A DNA stretch of 64,000 nt from contig DGLB01000023.1 of assembly GCA_002387845.1 (NCBI GenBank), positions 85,597-149,596 on the forward strand. Reading direction: 5' to 3'. The DNA comes from Stenotrophomonas maltophilia (lineage in GTDB: Bacteria > Pseudomonadota > Gammaproteobacteria > Xanthomonadales > Xanthomonadaceae). The position numbers and the translations under genes were made by a program. This document shows, one piece after another, positions 20,224-28,535 of the stretch (position 1 is its first letter; the number at the start of each line of letters is the position of its first letter). The notes beneath the pieces are model-generated. The model worked only from the letters and a program-made list of their open reading frames with translations. It had not been told where the DNA came from and ran no database searches.

Positions 20224-20227
20224 CGTC

Positions 20228-20722
20228 ATGACGGTCCCGACCGACACCGAACTGGCCGATCTGGCCCGCGCCACCGGCCAGCGCCTGCAGCAGGCCAACC
20301 TGCAGCTGGTCACCGCCGAAAGCTGCAGCGGCGGCTGGATCGCCAAAGCCATGACCGACATCGCCGGCTCGTCGGCGTTCTTCGACTGCGGCATGGTGGT
20401 CTACAGCTACGAGGCCAAGCAGCGTCTGCTCGGTGTGCGTGCGCAGACGCTGGAGCAGTTCGGCGCGGTCAGCCGCGAAACCGTGATGGAAATGGTGTCT
20501 GGCGCGCTGGTCAATTCCGGTGCCGGTGTGGCCGTTGCGGTGACCGGCATCGCCGGGCCCGGTGGTGGCAGCGCCGACAAGCCGGTTGGCAGCGTCTGGA
20601 TCGCCTGGAAGCAGCGCGGTGGCTATGCCCGCGCGCAGCTGTTCCAGTTCAGTGGCGACCGCGACGCCATCCGTCGCCAGACCGTGCAGCAGGCGCTTAC
20701 CGGAATCTTCGCGCCGGTGTGA
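20228..20722 (+). CDS. pncC: Nicotinamide-nucleotide amidase (CinA C-terminal type)
   Basis: Deamidates NMN to nicotinate mononucleotide in pyridine nucleotide recycling. The 164 residues form the stand-alone CinA C-terminal domain: TAESCSGGWIAKAMTDI (nucleophile Ser region), YSYEAKQRLLGV, GAVSRETVMEMVSGAL and VTGIAGPGGGS. The N-terminal CinA domain is absent, as in E. coli PncC. It follows the hflX stop by four bases and lies upstream of the lexA-recA region. Confidence 0.92.
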   Translation: MTVPTDTELADLARATGQRLQQANLQLVTAESCSGGWIAKAMTDIAGSSAFFDCGMVVYSYEAKQRLLGVRAQTLEQFGAVSRETVMEMVSGALVNSGAGVAVAVTGIAGPGGGSADKPVGSVWIAWKQRGGYARAQLFQFSGDRDAIRRQTVQQALTGIFAPV

Positions 20723-20758
20723 CATGCTGGGCGGGTGCAGGCAACGGAGCGCGTGGCG

Positions 20759-22429
20759 ATGTGGGAAACACTGGGAACCGTTCGTGACCTGGGGCGACTG
20801 CAGGAAATCGCCTCGGTCCTGATCCGCTATGGCTTTGGCGACCTGGTGCGCCGCATCGGCCTGGCCGACGTGCTCGAACGCGCGGGTCGCCTGCTGCACT
20901 GGAACGACACCCAGCACATGCTGCGCATGACCGCGCCGGTGCGCGTGCGCCGGGCCATGGAAGACCTGGGCCCCACCTTCGTCAAACTCGGCCAGGTGCT
21001 GGCCACCCGCGTGGACCTGTTCCCGCCAGACTGGATCGCCGAGTTCTCCGAACTGCAGAACGCGGTGCCGGCGCTGCCGTTCGAGCAGGTGCGAGGGCAG
21101 CTCGAAGCCGACCTCGGCGCACCGCCCGAGCAGGTGTTCGCCTGGTTGGACGTGATGCCCATGGCCGCCGCTTCCCTGGCCCAGGCGCACCGCGCGCGGC
21201 TGCAGGACGGCAGTGAGGTCGTGCTGAAGATCCGGCGCCCCGGCATCCGTGATGTGATCGAGGCCGACCTGCGCCTGCTGGCGCGGTTGGCCGAGATCGT
21301 CGAAGCGCGGCTGCCTGACCTGCAGCGCTATCGTCCGGCGGAAGTGGTGCAGCAGTTCCAGGTGTCGCTGCGGCGCGAGCTGGATTTCGCTGCCGAGTGC
21401 CGTAACGCCGAGCGCATCGCGCGCAACTTCCAGGGACGGCAGGACATCCTCATTCCGCGCGTGCACTGGCAGTGGACCTGCGAAAGCCTCAACGTGCAGG
21501 ACTTCGTCGACGGCATTCCCGGTCGCGACCTCACCGCCGTCGATGCCGCTGGCCTGGACCGCGTGCAGCTGGCCCGCACCGGTGCGCGCATCGTGCTGAA
21601 GATGGTGCTGGAAGACGGCTGCTTCCATGCCGACCCGCACCCCGGCAACATCATCTACCTGCATGACGGCCGTATCGGCGTGATCGATTTCGGCATGGTC
21701 GGGGCCATCTCCGAGCAGCGCCGTTTCCAGGTCGCGCAGCTGCTGCATGGACTGGTCAACCAGGAGCCGGAAGCGGTGGCCGACATCCTGCTGGACTGGG
21801 CGGGCGGCGTGGACGTGGACGAATCGCGTCTGCAGCAGGACATCAGCGTGTTCGTCGACCAGTACCGTGGGGTGCCGCTGAAGGACCTGCACATGGGGTT
21901 GATGCTGGGCAACATCACCCAGCTGCTGCGCCAGTACTCGCTGACCCTGCCGGCCGACCTGGCGCTGATGATCAAGACCTTCCTGACCCTGGAGGGCATG
22001 GGCCGACAGCTTGACCCGCAGTTCGACATGGCCAGCGCCGCGCGGCCGTACCTGGAGCGGGTGATGCTGCAGCGCTACGCGCCGTCGGCCCTGCTCAAGC
22101 GTGGGCGGCGCAGCCTGATGGGCGCGCTCGACCTGGTCGGCGACCTGCCGCGTGATGTGCGCCGGCTGCTGCAGATGGCCCGGCGCGGGCGGTTGCAGCT
22201 GAAGGTGGAAACCCATGCGCTGGAGGGATTTGGCGAGCAGGTGAATCGGGCGGCGAACCGGCTGGTGGTGGGAATCGTGACCGCGGCGCTGATCATCGGG
22301 TCATCGATTGTCATGCACAGCGTGGGGGGAATCTCCAGTCGCTGGTTGCTGGCGCTGGGCGTGGCGGGGTTCGTCGGGGCGGGGTTCTGCGGGGTGTGGA
22401 TCCTGGTGTCGATTCTGCGCAACCGGTAG
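20759..22429 (+). CDS. UbiB/ABC1-family atypical kinase-like protein
   Basis: A membrane-associated protein of the ABC1/AarF/UbiB family, linked to ubiquinone synthesis or to handling of isoprenoid lipids. The 556 residues contain the KxGQ motif (FVKLGQVLATR), the Ala-rich nucleotide loop (MAAASLAQAHRA), the catalytic HADPHPGN and the metal-binding IDFGMVG. Two C-terminal transmembrane helices follow (about residues 500-520 and 530-550). The ATG at 20759 with GGAG nine bases upstream was preferred to a GTG eight codons earlier. It is not in a ubiE-ubiB operon, so it may be a paralogue of the true UbiB. Confidence 0.88.
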   Translation: MWETLGTVRDLGRLQEIASVLIRYGFGDLVRRIGLADVLERAGRLLHWNDTQHMLRMTAPVRVRRAMEDLGPTFVKLGQVLATRVDLFPPDWIAEFSELQNAVPALPFEQVRGQLEADLGAPPEQVFAWLDVMPMAAASLAQAHRARLQDGSEVVLKIRRPGIRDVIEADLRLLARLAEIVEARLPDLQRYRPAEVVQQFQVSLRRELDFAAECRNAERIARNFQGRQDILIPRVHWQWTCESLNVQDFVDGIPGRDLTAVDAAGLDRVQLARTGARIVLKMVLEDGCFHADPHPGNIIYLHDGRIGVIDFGMVGAISEQRRFQVAQLLHGLVNQEPEAVADILLDWAGGVDVDESRLQQDISVFVDQYRGVPLKDLHMGLMLGNITQLLRQYSLTLPADLALMIKTFLTLEGMGRQLDPQFDMASAARPYLERVMLQRYAPSALLKRGRRSLMGALDLVGDLPRDVRRLLQMARRGRLQLKVETHALEGFGEQVNRAANRLVVGIVTAALIIGSSIVMHSVGGISSRWLLALGVAGFVGAGFCGVWILVSILRNR

Positions 22430-22463
22430 CGCCGTTCGCTTTTCGTTTTTTTCTTCCGGAGCC

Positions 22464-22498
22464 TTGCATGTGTCGGTTGTTAGTAGTAATACTACTAA
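22464..22498 (+). promoter_or_regulatory. lexA promoter with overlapping LexA operator
   Basis: The perfect palindrome TTAGTAGTAATACTACTAA (22480-22498) is the LexA box I recall for Xanthomonas and Xylella. It covers the -10 element TAATAC (22487-22492), which lies exactly 17 bases after TTGCAT (22464-22469). LexA bound here would block RNA polymerase and so repress its own gene. The predicted transcription start (about 22499) is at the lexA start codon. Confidence 0.88.
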
Positions 22499-22500
22499 CC

Positions 22501-23151
22501 ATGGAACTGACCGACACCCAGCAGGCGATCCTGCAGTTGATCGCCGAGCGCATCGAGACCGATGGCGCGCCGCCATCGCAGACGGAAATCGCCCGTGCCT
22601 TCGGCTTCAAGGGCGTGCGCGCCGCCCAGTACCACCTGGAAGCGCTGGAGCAGGCCGGGGCGATCCGACGGATCCCCGGCCAGGCTCGCGGGATCCGGTT
22701 GGTCCAGGCCCCGGCACTGCAGGAAGGCCTGCCGGATTCGCTGCCCGGCCCGGCACTGCCGGACGGCGTGCTGCGGCTGCCGGTGCTGGGCCGGGTCGCC
22801 GCCGGTCTGCCGATCGGGGCCGACATCGGCTCGGATGATTTCGTGGTGCTCGACCGGGTGTTCTTCTCGCCCGCACCGGACTACCTGCTGAAAGTGCAGG
22901 GTGACTCGATGATCGACGAAGGCATCTTCGACGGCGACCTGATCGGCGTGCACCGCACCCGCGATGCCCGCTCCGGGCAGATCGTGGTCGCCCGCATCGA
23001 CGACGAAATCACCGTCAAGCTGCTGAAGATGGGCAAGGACCGCATCCGGCTGCTGCCGCGCAACCCCGACTACAAGCCCATCGAAGTCCTGCCCGACCAG
23101 GATTTCGCCATTGAAGGGCTGTACTGCGGCCTGTTACGGCCCAATCGCTGA
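22501..23151 (+). CDS. lexA: LexA SOS repressor
   Basis: Represses DNA-damage genes and cuts itself when RecA filaments form. The 216 residues begin MELTDTQQAILQLIAERI, with a winged-helix domain (SQTEIARAFGFKG) and a C-terminal S24 peptidase. The self-cleavage bond is Ala101-Gly102 in VAAGLPIG, with Ser136 in QGDSMIDEG and Lys173 in ITVKLLK as the catalytic pair. The start at 22501 gives the family N-terminus and fits a leaderless transcript. An ATG at 22468 with a good GGAG would add 11 residues, but it lies upstream of the predicted transcription start. Confidence 0.96.
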   Translation: MELTDTQQAILQLIAERIETDGAPPSQTEIARAFGFKGVRAAQYHLEALEQAGAIRRIPGQARGIRLVQAPALQEGLPDSLPGPALPDGVLRLPVLGRVAAGLPIGADIGSDDFVVLDRVFFSPAPDYLLKVQGDSMIDEGIFDGDLIGVHRTRDARSGQIVVARIDDEITVKLLKMGKDRIRLLPRNPDYKPIEVLPDQDFAIEGLYCGLLRPNR

Positions 23152-23353
23152 TCCCTTCCATGCTCCAAACGCGCGGTCTTTTGTGGCGATTCTCTGATTT
23201 GGCTGAGGTTGGTACGGATGTCCGATAATTTTTTTCCGAACGCCGGGCAGAATCTCAGCCTGTGCGATACGCCAACCTTAAAGTGACCCCGTGGCCAAGA
23301 AATCAACCAAAGACACCCCCTCCAACGACATGACCTCTGCAAGGACCTCTCCG

Positions 23354-24391
23354 ATGGACGAGAACAAGAAGCGCGCCCTTACCGCCGCACTGAGCCAGAT
23401 CGAAAAGCAGTTCGGCAAGGGCTCGGTGATGCGCATGGGCGACCGCGTCATCGAAGCCGTGGAAGCCATTCCGACCGGTTCGCTGATGCTCGACATCGCG
23501 CTGGGCATCGGCGGTCTGCCCAAGGGCCGTGTCGTTGAAATCTATGGTCCGGAATCCTCCGGCAAGACCACGCTGACCCTGCAGGCCATCGCCGAGTGCC
23601 AGAAGAAGGGCGGCACGGCGGCCTTCATCGACGCCGAGCACGCGCTGGACCCGATCTACGCGGCCAAGCTGGGCGTGAACGTGGACGAGCTGCTGCTGTC
23701 GCAGCCGGATACCGGTGAACAGGCGCTGGAAATCGCCGACATGCTGGTCCGTTCCGGTTCGATCGACATCGTCGTCATCGACTCGGTCGCGGCGCTGACC
23801 CCGAAGGCCGAAATCGAAGGCGAAATGGGCGACCAGCTGCCGGGTCTGCAGGCCCGTCTGATGAGCCAGGCGCTGCGCAAGCTCACCGGCAACATCAAGC
23901 GCTCCAACACCCTGGTGGTCTTCATCAACCAGCTGCGCATGAAGATCGGCGTGATGATGCCGGGCCAGAGCCCGGAAACCACCACCGGTGGCAACGCGCT
24001 GAAGTTCTATGCCTCGGTCCGCCTGGACATCCGCCGTATCGGCGCGATCAAGAAGGGCGATGAAATCATCGGCAACCAGACCAAGATCAAGGTCGTCAAG
24101 AACAAGCTGGCTCCTCCGTTCAAGCAGGTCATCACCGAGATCCTGTACGGCGAAGGCATCAGCCGCGAAGGCGAACTGATCGATATGGGCGTGGAAGCCA
24201 AGCTGGTCGAGAAGGCCGGTGCCTGGTACAGCTACGGTGAAGAGCGTATCGGCCAGGGCAAGGACAACGCGCGTGGCTACCTGCGCGACAACCCGCAGGT
24301 CGCCCAGCGCCTGGAAGCCGAGCTGCGCGAGAAGTTCCAGCCGGCCGAAGCGGCCCGCGAGGCGGGCGACGACGACGGCGACGACGAGTAA
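23354..24391 (+). CDS. recA: RecA recombinase
   Basis: The strand-exchange protein and SOS coprotease. The 345 residues start MDENKKRALTAALSQIEKQFG. Walker A is GPESSGKT (65-72), and the FINQLRMKIGVMMP segment, the L2 loop (SPETTTGGNALKFYASVRLDIRR region) and an acidic tail (DDDGDDE) follow. The start at 23354 matches the family and has AAGGA eight bases upstream. A GTG at 23291 opens an in-frame extension with no ribosome site. I see no TTAGTA-type LexA box in the 200 bases upstream, so the SOS control element differs from that of lexA. Confidence 0.97.
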   Translation: MDENKKRALTAALSQIEKQFGKGSVMRMGDRVIEAVEAIPTGSLMLDIALGIGGLPKGRVVEIYGPESSGKTTLTLQAIAECQKKGGTAAFIDAEHALDPIYAAKLGVNVDELLLSQPDTGEQALEIADMLVRSGSIDIVVIDSVAALTPKAEIEGEMGDQLPGLQARLMSQALRKLTGNIKRSNTLVVFINQLRMKIGVMMPGQSPETTTGGNALKFYASVRLDIRRIGAIKKGDEIIGNQTKIKVVKNKLAPPFKQVITEILYGEGISREGELIDMGVEAKLVEKAGAWYSYGEERIGQGKDNARGYLRDNPQVAQRLEAELREKFQPAEAAREAGDDDGDDE

Positions 24392-24398
24392 GTTTTCC

Positions 24399-24443
24399 TG
24401 CGGGGCAGGGCGGCGCCGTCAGTGACGCTGGCGCTGCCCCGCA
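24399..24443 (+). other. recA-recX intergenic hairpin
   Basis: Inverted arms TGCGGGGCAG (24399-24408) and CTGCCCCGCA (24434-24443) follow the recA stop closely, then a short T run. By analogy with E. coli, a partial terminator here would keep recX expression well below recA. That role is inferred. Confidence 0.6.
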
Positions 24444-24512
24444 GTTTCCCCGTTTGGAACCCATCCCCCGGACGGGGGCGCGCCAAGGACGGCGCACACC
24501 AGTGAGACCGCA

Positions 24513-25007
24513 ATGCACGATGCCGACAGCCCGGAAGGCGGCCGCAAGAAGCGCCGCATTCGCGAACAGACTCCCGTCCAGCGGGCGCTGGGGTTGCTGG
24601 TCCGCCGTGAGCATTCGCGCAAGGAACTGACCCGCAAGCTCACCGCGCGGGGCATTGAAGGCGACGCCGCCGAAGCGGCAGTCAGCAAGCTGACCGAAGC
24701 CGGTTGGCAGGACGACACCCGGTTTGCGGAGAATCTGGTGCGCATGCGCGCCAATACGGGCTATGGCCCGATTCACATCCGTGCCGAGCTGGGCACCCAC
24801 GGCCTGGACAGTACCCAGGTGGCCACCGCCATGGACACCTTTGACGGCGACTGGACCGAGAATGCCCGGGATCTGATCCGCCGCCGGTTTGGCGAGGCCG
24901 GCCCGCAGGACCTGCCGCAGCGGCGCAAGGCGGCCGATCTGCTGGCCCGGCGTGGGTTTGATGGGGATTCCATCCGGCGGGCCACGCGGTACGACATCGA
25001 GGATTGA
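24513..25007 (+). CDS. recX: RecA regulator RecX
   Basis: Binds RecA filaments and limits their growth. The 164 residues have the three-helix RecX repeats: PVQRALGLLVRREHSRKELTRKL, then TEAGWQDDTRFAENLVRMRANTGYGPIHIRAEL and the C-terminal RRKAADLLARRGFDGDSIRRA. The N-terminus is basic. Its place after recA, separated by the hairpin at 24399, is the usual one. Confidence 0.93.
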   Translation: MHDADSPEGGRKKRRIREQTPVQRALGLLVRREHSRKELTRKLTARGIEGDAAEAAVSKLTEAGWQDDTRFAENLVRMRANTGYGPIHIRAELGTHGLDSTQVATAMDTFDGDWTENARDLIRRRFGEAGPQDLPQRRKAADLLARRGFDGDSIRRATRYDIED

Positions 25008-25018
25008 GTATCCGGGTT

Positions 25019-25040
25019 GACGCGCATGGCGCGTCACTAC
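25019..25040 (-). repeat. REP/SMAG-like palindrome
   Basis: A single palindrome (GACGCGC/GCGCGTC) ending in CTAC, of the same type as the right-hand element at 8642. It lies between recX and alaS. Confidence 0.6.
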
Positions 25041-25153
25041 GCGTACGGCCCCCGGGCCTGATACCCTTGGTGGTTTCGGCGGTCCTGTTAGTTGACACCC
25101 GGCCATAGGGGCTGCGTGCCAGGGACCGACCGGCCCGCACACAGCCAGCCCCC

Positions 25154-27802
25154 ATGACCGCATCCGCCAAATTCACCACCTCCCAGATCCGCAGCGACTT
25201 CCTTGAGTTCTTCAAGGGCAAGGGCCACACCATCGTGCCGTCGGCCCCGCTGGTGCCGGGCAACGACCCGACCCTGATGTTCACCAATTCCGGCATGGTG
25301 CAGTTCAAGGACGTGTTCCTTGGCGCGGAAAAGCGCAGCTATGTGCGCGCGGCCGACGTCCAGCGCTGCCTGCGTGCCGGCGGCAAGCACAACGACCTTG
25401 ACCAGGTCGGCTACACCGCCCGCCACCACACCTTCTTTGAAATGCTGGGCAACTGGTCGTTCGGCGACTACTTCAAGAAGGACGCCATTGCCTGGGCCTG
25501 GGAGTTGCTGACCCAGGTGTGGAAGCTGCCGGCCGAGCGCCTGCTGGTCACCGTGTACCAGACCGACGACGAAGCCTATGCGCTGTGGCGTGACATGGTC
25601 GGCATTCCCGAAGACCGCATCGTTCGCATCGGCGACAACAAGGGCGCGCCGTTTGCGTCGGACAACTTCTGGCAGATGGCCGATACCGGCCCCTGCGGCC
25701 CGTGCACCGAGATTTTCTATGACCACGGCGACCACATCGCCGGTGGTCCCCCGGGCTCGCCCGATGAAGACGGTGACCGCTTCATCGAGATCTGGAACCT
25801 GGTGTTCATGCAGTTCGACCGCCAGCCGGACGGCACCCTGGTGCCGCTGCCGGCCCCGTGCGTGGACACCGGCATGGGCCTGGAGCGCCTGACCGCGATC
25901 CTGCAGCACGTGCACACCAATTATGAGATCGACCTGTTCCAGGCGCTGATCCGCAAGGCCAGCGAACTGACCGGCATGGCGGATCTGGAGAACAAGTCGC
26001 TGCGCGTCATCGCCGACCACATCCGCGCCTGCTCCTTCCTGATCGTGGACGGCGTGCTGCCGTCCAACGAGGGCCGCGGCTACGTGCTGCGCCGGATCAT
26101 CCGTCGCGCGCTGCGTCACGGTTGGATGCTGGGCGTGCGCCAGCCGTTCTTCAGCAAGCTGGTGCCGACCCTGGTCGAGCAGATGGGCGAAGCCTATCCG
26201 GAACTGCCGGCCCAGGCCGACACCGTGGTGCGTGCCCTGCAGGCCGAAGAGGAGCGCTTCGCGCAGACCCTCGATTCGGGCATGAAGATCTTCGACGACG
26301 TTGCCGCACAGGTCACCGACGGCGTCATTCCGGGTGTCGACGCCTTCCGTCTGTACGATACCTACGGCTTCCCGCTTGACCTCACCCAGGACATCGCCCG
26401 CGAGCGCAACCTGGTGGTGGACATTGCCGGCTTTGATGCCGCCATGGAGAAGCAGCGCGAGGATGGACGCAAGGGCGGCAAGTTCGGTGGTGGCGTGACG
26501 CTTTCGGCCGAACTGGTGGCCACGCTCAAGCCCACCGTGTTCCAGGGTTACGACCGCCTGCAGGCCGACGGCCTGACCGTGGTGGCCCTGCTCAAGGACG
26601 GTCGTGCGGTGGACAGTGCGCAGGCCGGTGACGAGGTCATCGTCTTCACCAACCAGACGCCGTTCTATGCCGAATCCGGTGGCCAGGTCGGTGATACCGG
26701 CACGCTCACCGGCAACGGTGTGCAGCTGCCGGTGACCGACACCCAGAAGTTCGCGGGTCAGTTCCATGGCCACGTCGGCCAGATCGCCAGCGGCTCGCTG
26801 AAGGTCGGCGACGTGCTCAGCGGCCAGGTCGACGGCGCGCGCCGTGGGGCCACCATCCTCAACCACTCTGCCACTCACCTGCTGCACGCTGCGCTGCGCG
26901 AGGTGCTGGGCACCCACGTGCAGCAGAAGGGCTCGCTGGTTGCGCCGGACCGCCTGCGCTTCGACTTCTCGCACTTCCAGCCGATCACGCCGGAAGAGCT
27001 GGCCGTGATCGAACGCAAGGTCAACGAGCAGGTGCGTGCCAACAACGCTGCCGAAGTGCACAACATGGGCATGCAGGAAGCGCTGGATTTCGGTGCGATG
27101 GCGCTGTTCGGCGAAAAGTACGGCGAAAACGTGCGCGTGCTGAAGATGGGCGACTACTCCACCGAACTGTGTGGGGGTACCCACGTCGGCCGTACCGGCG
27201 ACATCGGCCTGTTCAAGATCACCTCCGAAGGGGGCGTGTCCTCGGGCGTGCGCCGCATCGAGGCGGTGACCGGGCAGGGCGCGCTCGACTATGTCAGCCA
27301 TGAAGAAGCGCAGCTGGCCGAGGCCGCCGCGCTGCTGGGCGGCGCTGCCAGTGACGTGATCGAGAAGATCCGCCAGCTGGGCGAGCGCCAGAAGAAGCTG
27401 GAACGTGAACTGGAGGCCCTGAAGGCCAAGCAGGCCGCCGGAGCCACCGCGGACCTGGGCGGCTCGGCCGTGGAGGTGAACGGTGTGAAGATCCTGGCCG
27501 TGCGCCTGGAGGGCTTCGACGCCAAGGCCCTGCGCGATGCGATGGATCGCCTGAAGCAGCAGCTGGTCAATACCGTCATCGTGTTGGCCGGTGCCCAGGA
27601 CGGCAAGGTTTCCCTGGTTGCCGGTGTGAACGGCAGTGCAATGGGCAAGGTCAAGGCTGGGGAACTGTTGTCCCACATCGCCAGTCAGATCGGGGGCAAG
27701 GGCGGCGGCCGCCCGGACCTCGCCCAGGGTGGTGGTGAGGACGGGCCCGCCCTTGCCTCGGCCCTTGCCGGGGTCGTTGACTGGGTGACCCCTCGTATCT
27801 GA
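25154..27802 (+). CDS. alaS: Alanyl-tRNA synthetase
   Basis: Charges tRNA(Ala), with editing. The 882 residues match the family (E. coli 876). The class II catalytic core includes FTNSGMVQFKDVFLG, the RHHTFFEMLGNWSFGDYFK segment and motif 3 with GMGLERL. The editing domain carries the zinc ligands in NHSATHLLH and CGGTHV. A C-terminal coiled coil and C-Ala domain (GGKGGGRPDLAQGGG) follow. alaS-csrA-tRNA-Ser is a conserved order also seen in E. coli. Confidence 0.97.
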   Translation: MTASAKFTTSQIRSDFLEFFKGKGHTIVPSAPLVPGNDPTLMFTNSGMVQFKDVFLGAEKRSYVRAADVQRCLRAGGKHNDLDQVGYTARHHTFFEMLGNWSFGDYFKKDAIAWAWELLTQVWKLPAERLLVTVYQTDDEAYALWRDMVGIPEDRIVRIGDNKGAPFASDNFWQMADTGPCGPCTEIFYDHGDHIAGGPPGSPDEDGDRFIEIWNLVFMQFDRQPDGTLVPLPAPCVDTGMGLERLTAILQHVHTNYEIDLFQALIRKASELTGMADLENKSLRVIADHIRACSFLIVDGVLPSNEGRGYVLRRIIRRALRHGWMLGVRQPFFSKLVPTLVEQMGEAYPELPAQADTVVRALQAEEERFAQTLDSGMKIFDDVAAQVTDGVIPGVDAFRLYDTYGFPLDLTQDIARERNLVVDIAGFDAAMEKQREDGRKGGKFGGGVTLSAELVATLKPTVFQGYDRLQADGLTVVALLKDGRAVDSAQAGDEVIVFTNQTPFYAESGGQVGDTGTLTGNGVQLPVTDTQKFAGQFHGHVGQIASGSLKVGDVLSGQVDGARRGATILNHSATHLLHAALREVLGTHVQQKGSLVAPDRLRFDFSHFQPITPEELAVIERKVNEQVRANNAAEVHNMGMQEALDFGAMALFGEKYGENVRVLKMGDYSTELCGGTHVGRTGDIGLFKITSEGGVSSGVRRIEAVTGQGALDYVSHEEAQLAEAAALLGGAASDVIEKIRQLGERQKKLERELEALKAKQAAGATADLGGSAVEVNGVKILAVRLEGFDAKALRDAMDRLKQQLVNTVIVLAGAQDGKVSLVAGVNGSAMGKVKAGELLSHIASQIGGKGGGRPDLAQGGGEDGPALASALAGVVDWVTPRI

Positions 27803-27823
27803 ACATTCTGAAGCCTCCGCTCC

Positions 27824-27853
27824 TTGATGGGGCGGTTGGGCTGACGGTAATAT
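27824..27853 (+). promoter_or_regulatory. Candidate csrA promoter
   Basis: TTGATG (27824-27829), an 18-base gap and TAATAT (27848-27853) form a good sigma-70 promoter in the gap between alaS and csrA. The transcript would begin near 27860 and carry a leader of about 80 bases. Confidence 0.6.
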
Positions 27854-27896
27854 GGCTAATCCTTTTCCCTTTGTCGTGGCGTCCCTTGGCTGGGTG

Positions 27897-27930
27897 CCAA
27901 ACCGGTGGGAAAAACCACCGGTTCTTGGAG
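27897..27930 (+). promoter_or_regulatory. csrA leader hairpin overlapping the ribosome site
   Basis: A perfect stem ACCGGTGG (27901-27908) / CCACCGGT (27915-27922) closes the loop GAAAAA, with a GGA at the stem-loop edge (27908-27910). CCAA (27897-27900) can extend the stem by pairing with TTGG (27925-27928), which takes in half of the Shine-Dalgarno GGAG (27927-27930). Known CsrA sites are GGA in hairpin loops and at ribosome sites, so autoregulation is plausible. Confidence 0.6.
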
Positions 27931-27941
27931 ACTAAAAAACA

Positions 27942-28145
27942 ATGTTGATCCTGACTCGCCGTGTTGGCGAAACCCTGAAGATCGGCGATGAGGTCAGCGT
28001 GACCGTACTCGGCGTCAAGGGCAACCAGGTGCGTATCGGTATCACCGCTCCGAAGGATGTGGCCGTGCACCGCGAAGAGATTTACGAGCGGATCCAGCGC
28101 GGCGACCAGCCGAACCCATCCGGCGGCGAAAATTCTTCGAATTAA
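27942..28145 (+). CDS. csrA: Carbon storage regulator CsrA (RsmA)
   Basis: A dimeric RNA-binding protein that represses or stabilises mRNAs by binding GGA motifs. The 67 residues start MLILTRRVGETLKIGDEV, carry the RNA-binding Leu4 and Arg44 (VHREEIYERI), and end in a polar tail (NPSGGENSSN). The ribosome site GGAG lies 11 bases upstream, at the base of the leader hairpin. Confidence 0.97.
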   Translation: MLILTRRVGETLKIGDEVSVTVLGVKGNQVRIGITAPKDVAVHREEIYERIQRGDQPNPSGGENSSN

Positions 28146-28155
28146 GGCTTTACCT

Positions 28156-28189
28156 CGGGGTGTGATTAACGTTATTCTTCACGCCCCCG
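28156..28189 (+). other. Hairpin between csrA and tRNA-Ser
   Basis: Arms CGGGGTGTGA (28156-28165) and TCACGCCCCCG (28179-28189) pair with one bulged base. There is no T tract after it, so it is more likely an mRNA 3' structure or processing signal than a terminator. Confidence 0.45.
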
Positions 28190-28227
28190 CTGAGACGTAA
28201 CACCGCAGCGAGGAAAGCCAGAATACT

Positions 28228-28320
28228 GGAGTGGTGCCCGAGTGGCTGAAGGGGCTCCCCTGCTAAGGGAGTATAGGGCCAAAAACTCTATCGAGGGTTC
28301 GAATCCCTCCCACTCCGCCA
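28228..28320 (+). tRNA. tRNA-Ser (anticodon GCU)
   Basis: A 93-base tRNA with acceptor stem GGAGTGG/CCACTCC, discriminator G and an encoded CCA end (28318-28320). The anticodon stem CTCCC/GGGAG encloses the loop CTGCTAA, placing GCT at 28262-28264. A long variable arm and the T arm GAGGGTTCGAATCCCTC are present, as expected for serine. It follows csrA as serV does in E. coli. Confidence 0.97.
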
Positions 28321-28329
28321 GTGACAAGA

Positions 28330-28358
28330 AAAACCTCCCGCAAGGGAGGTTTTTTTTT
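28330..28358 (+). terminator. Intrinsic terminator after tRNA-Ser
   Basis: Stem ACCTCCC (28333-28339) / GGGAGGT (28344-28350) with loop GCAA, flanked by A on the left and nine T on the right. It marks the end of the core-genome segment before the secretion locus. Confidence 0.95.
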
Positions 28359-28535
28359 GTCCGCGATGTTCAAGCCGACTTGTGCGGCGCGACCGCCTTG
28401 GTGCACACGGCCGTCATCCACGCGGTCATCACATTGAAATCTTCCCTGCCTAATGTTCCAGACTGCCTGCCGGTGCCAGGTGCGGGCCGCAGGTCCGCCC
28501 GGCACCGTCGCTGAAGGCAACCGACCGAGGATCAT

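Noticed and set aside
23152..23353. LexA box upstream of recA
   Set aside because: No TTAGTA...TACTAA palindrome could be found. The A/T-rich stretch near 23224-23235 lacks dyad symmetry.
25088..27676. Long minus-strand open frame opposite alaS
   Set aside because: It lies entirely opposite a conserved synthetase. Its composition is typical of a GC-rich antisense frame.
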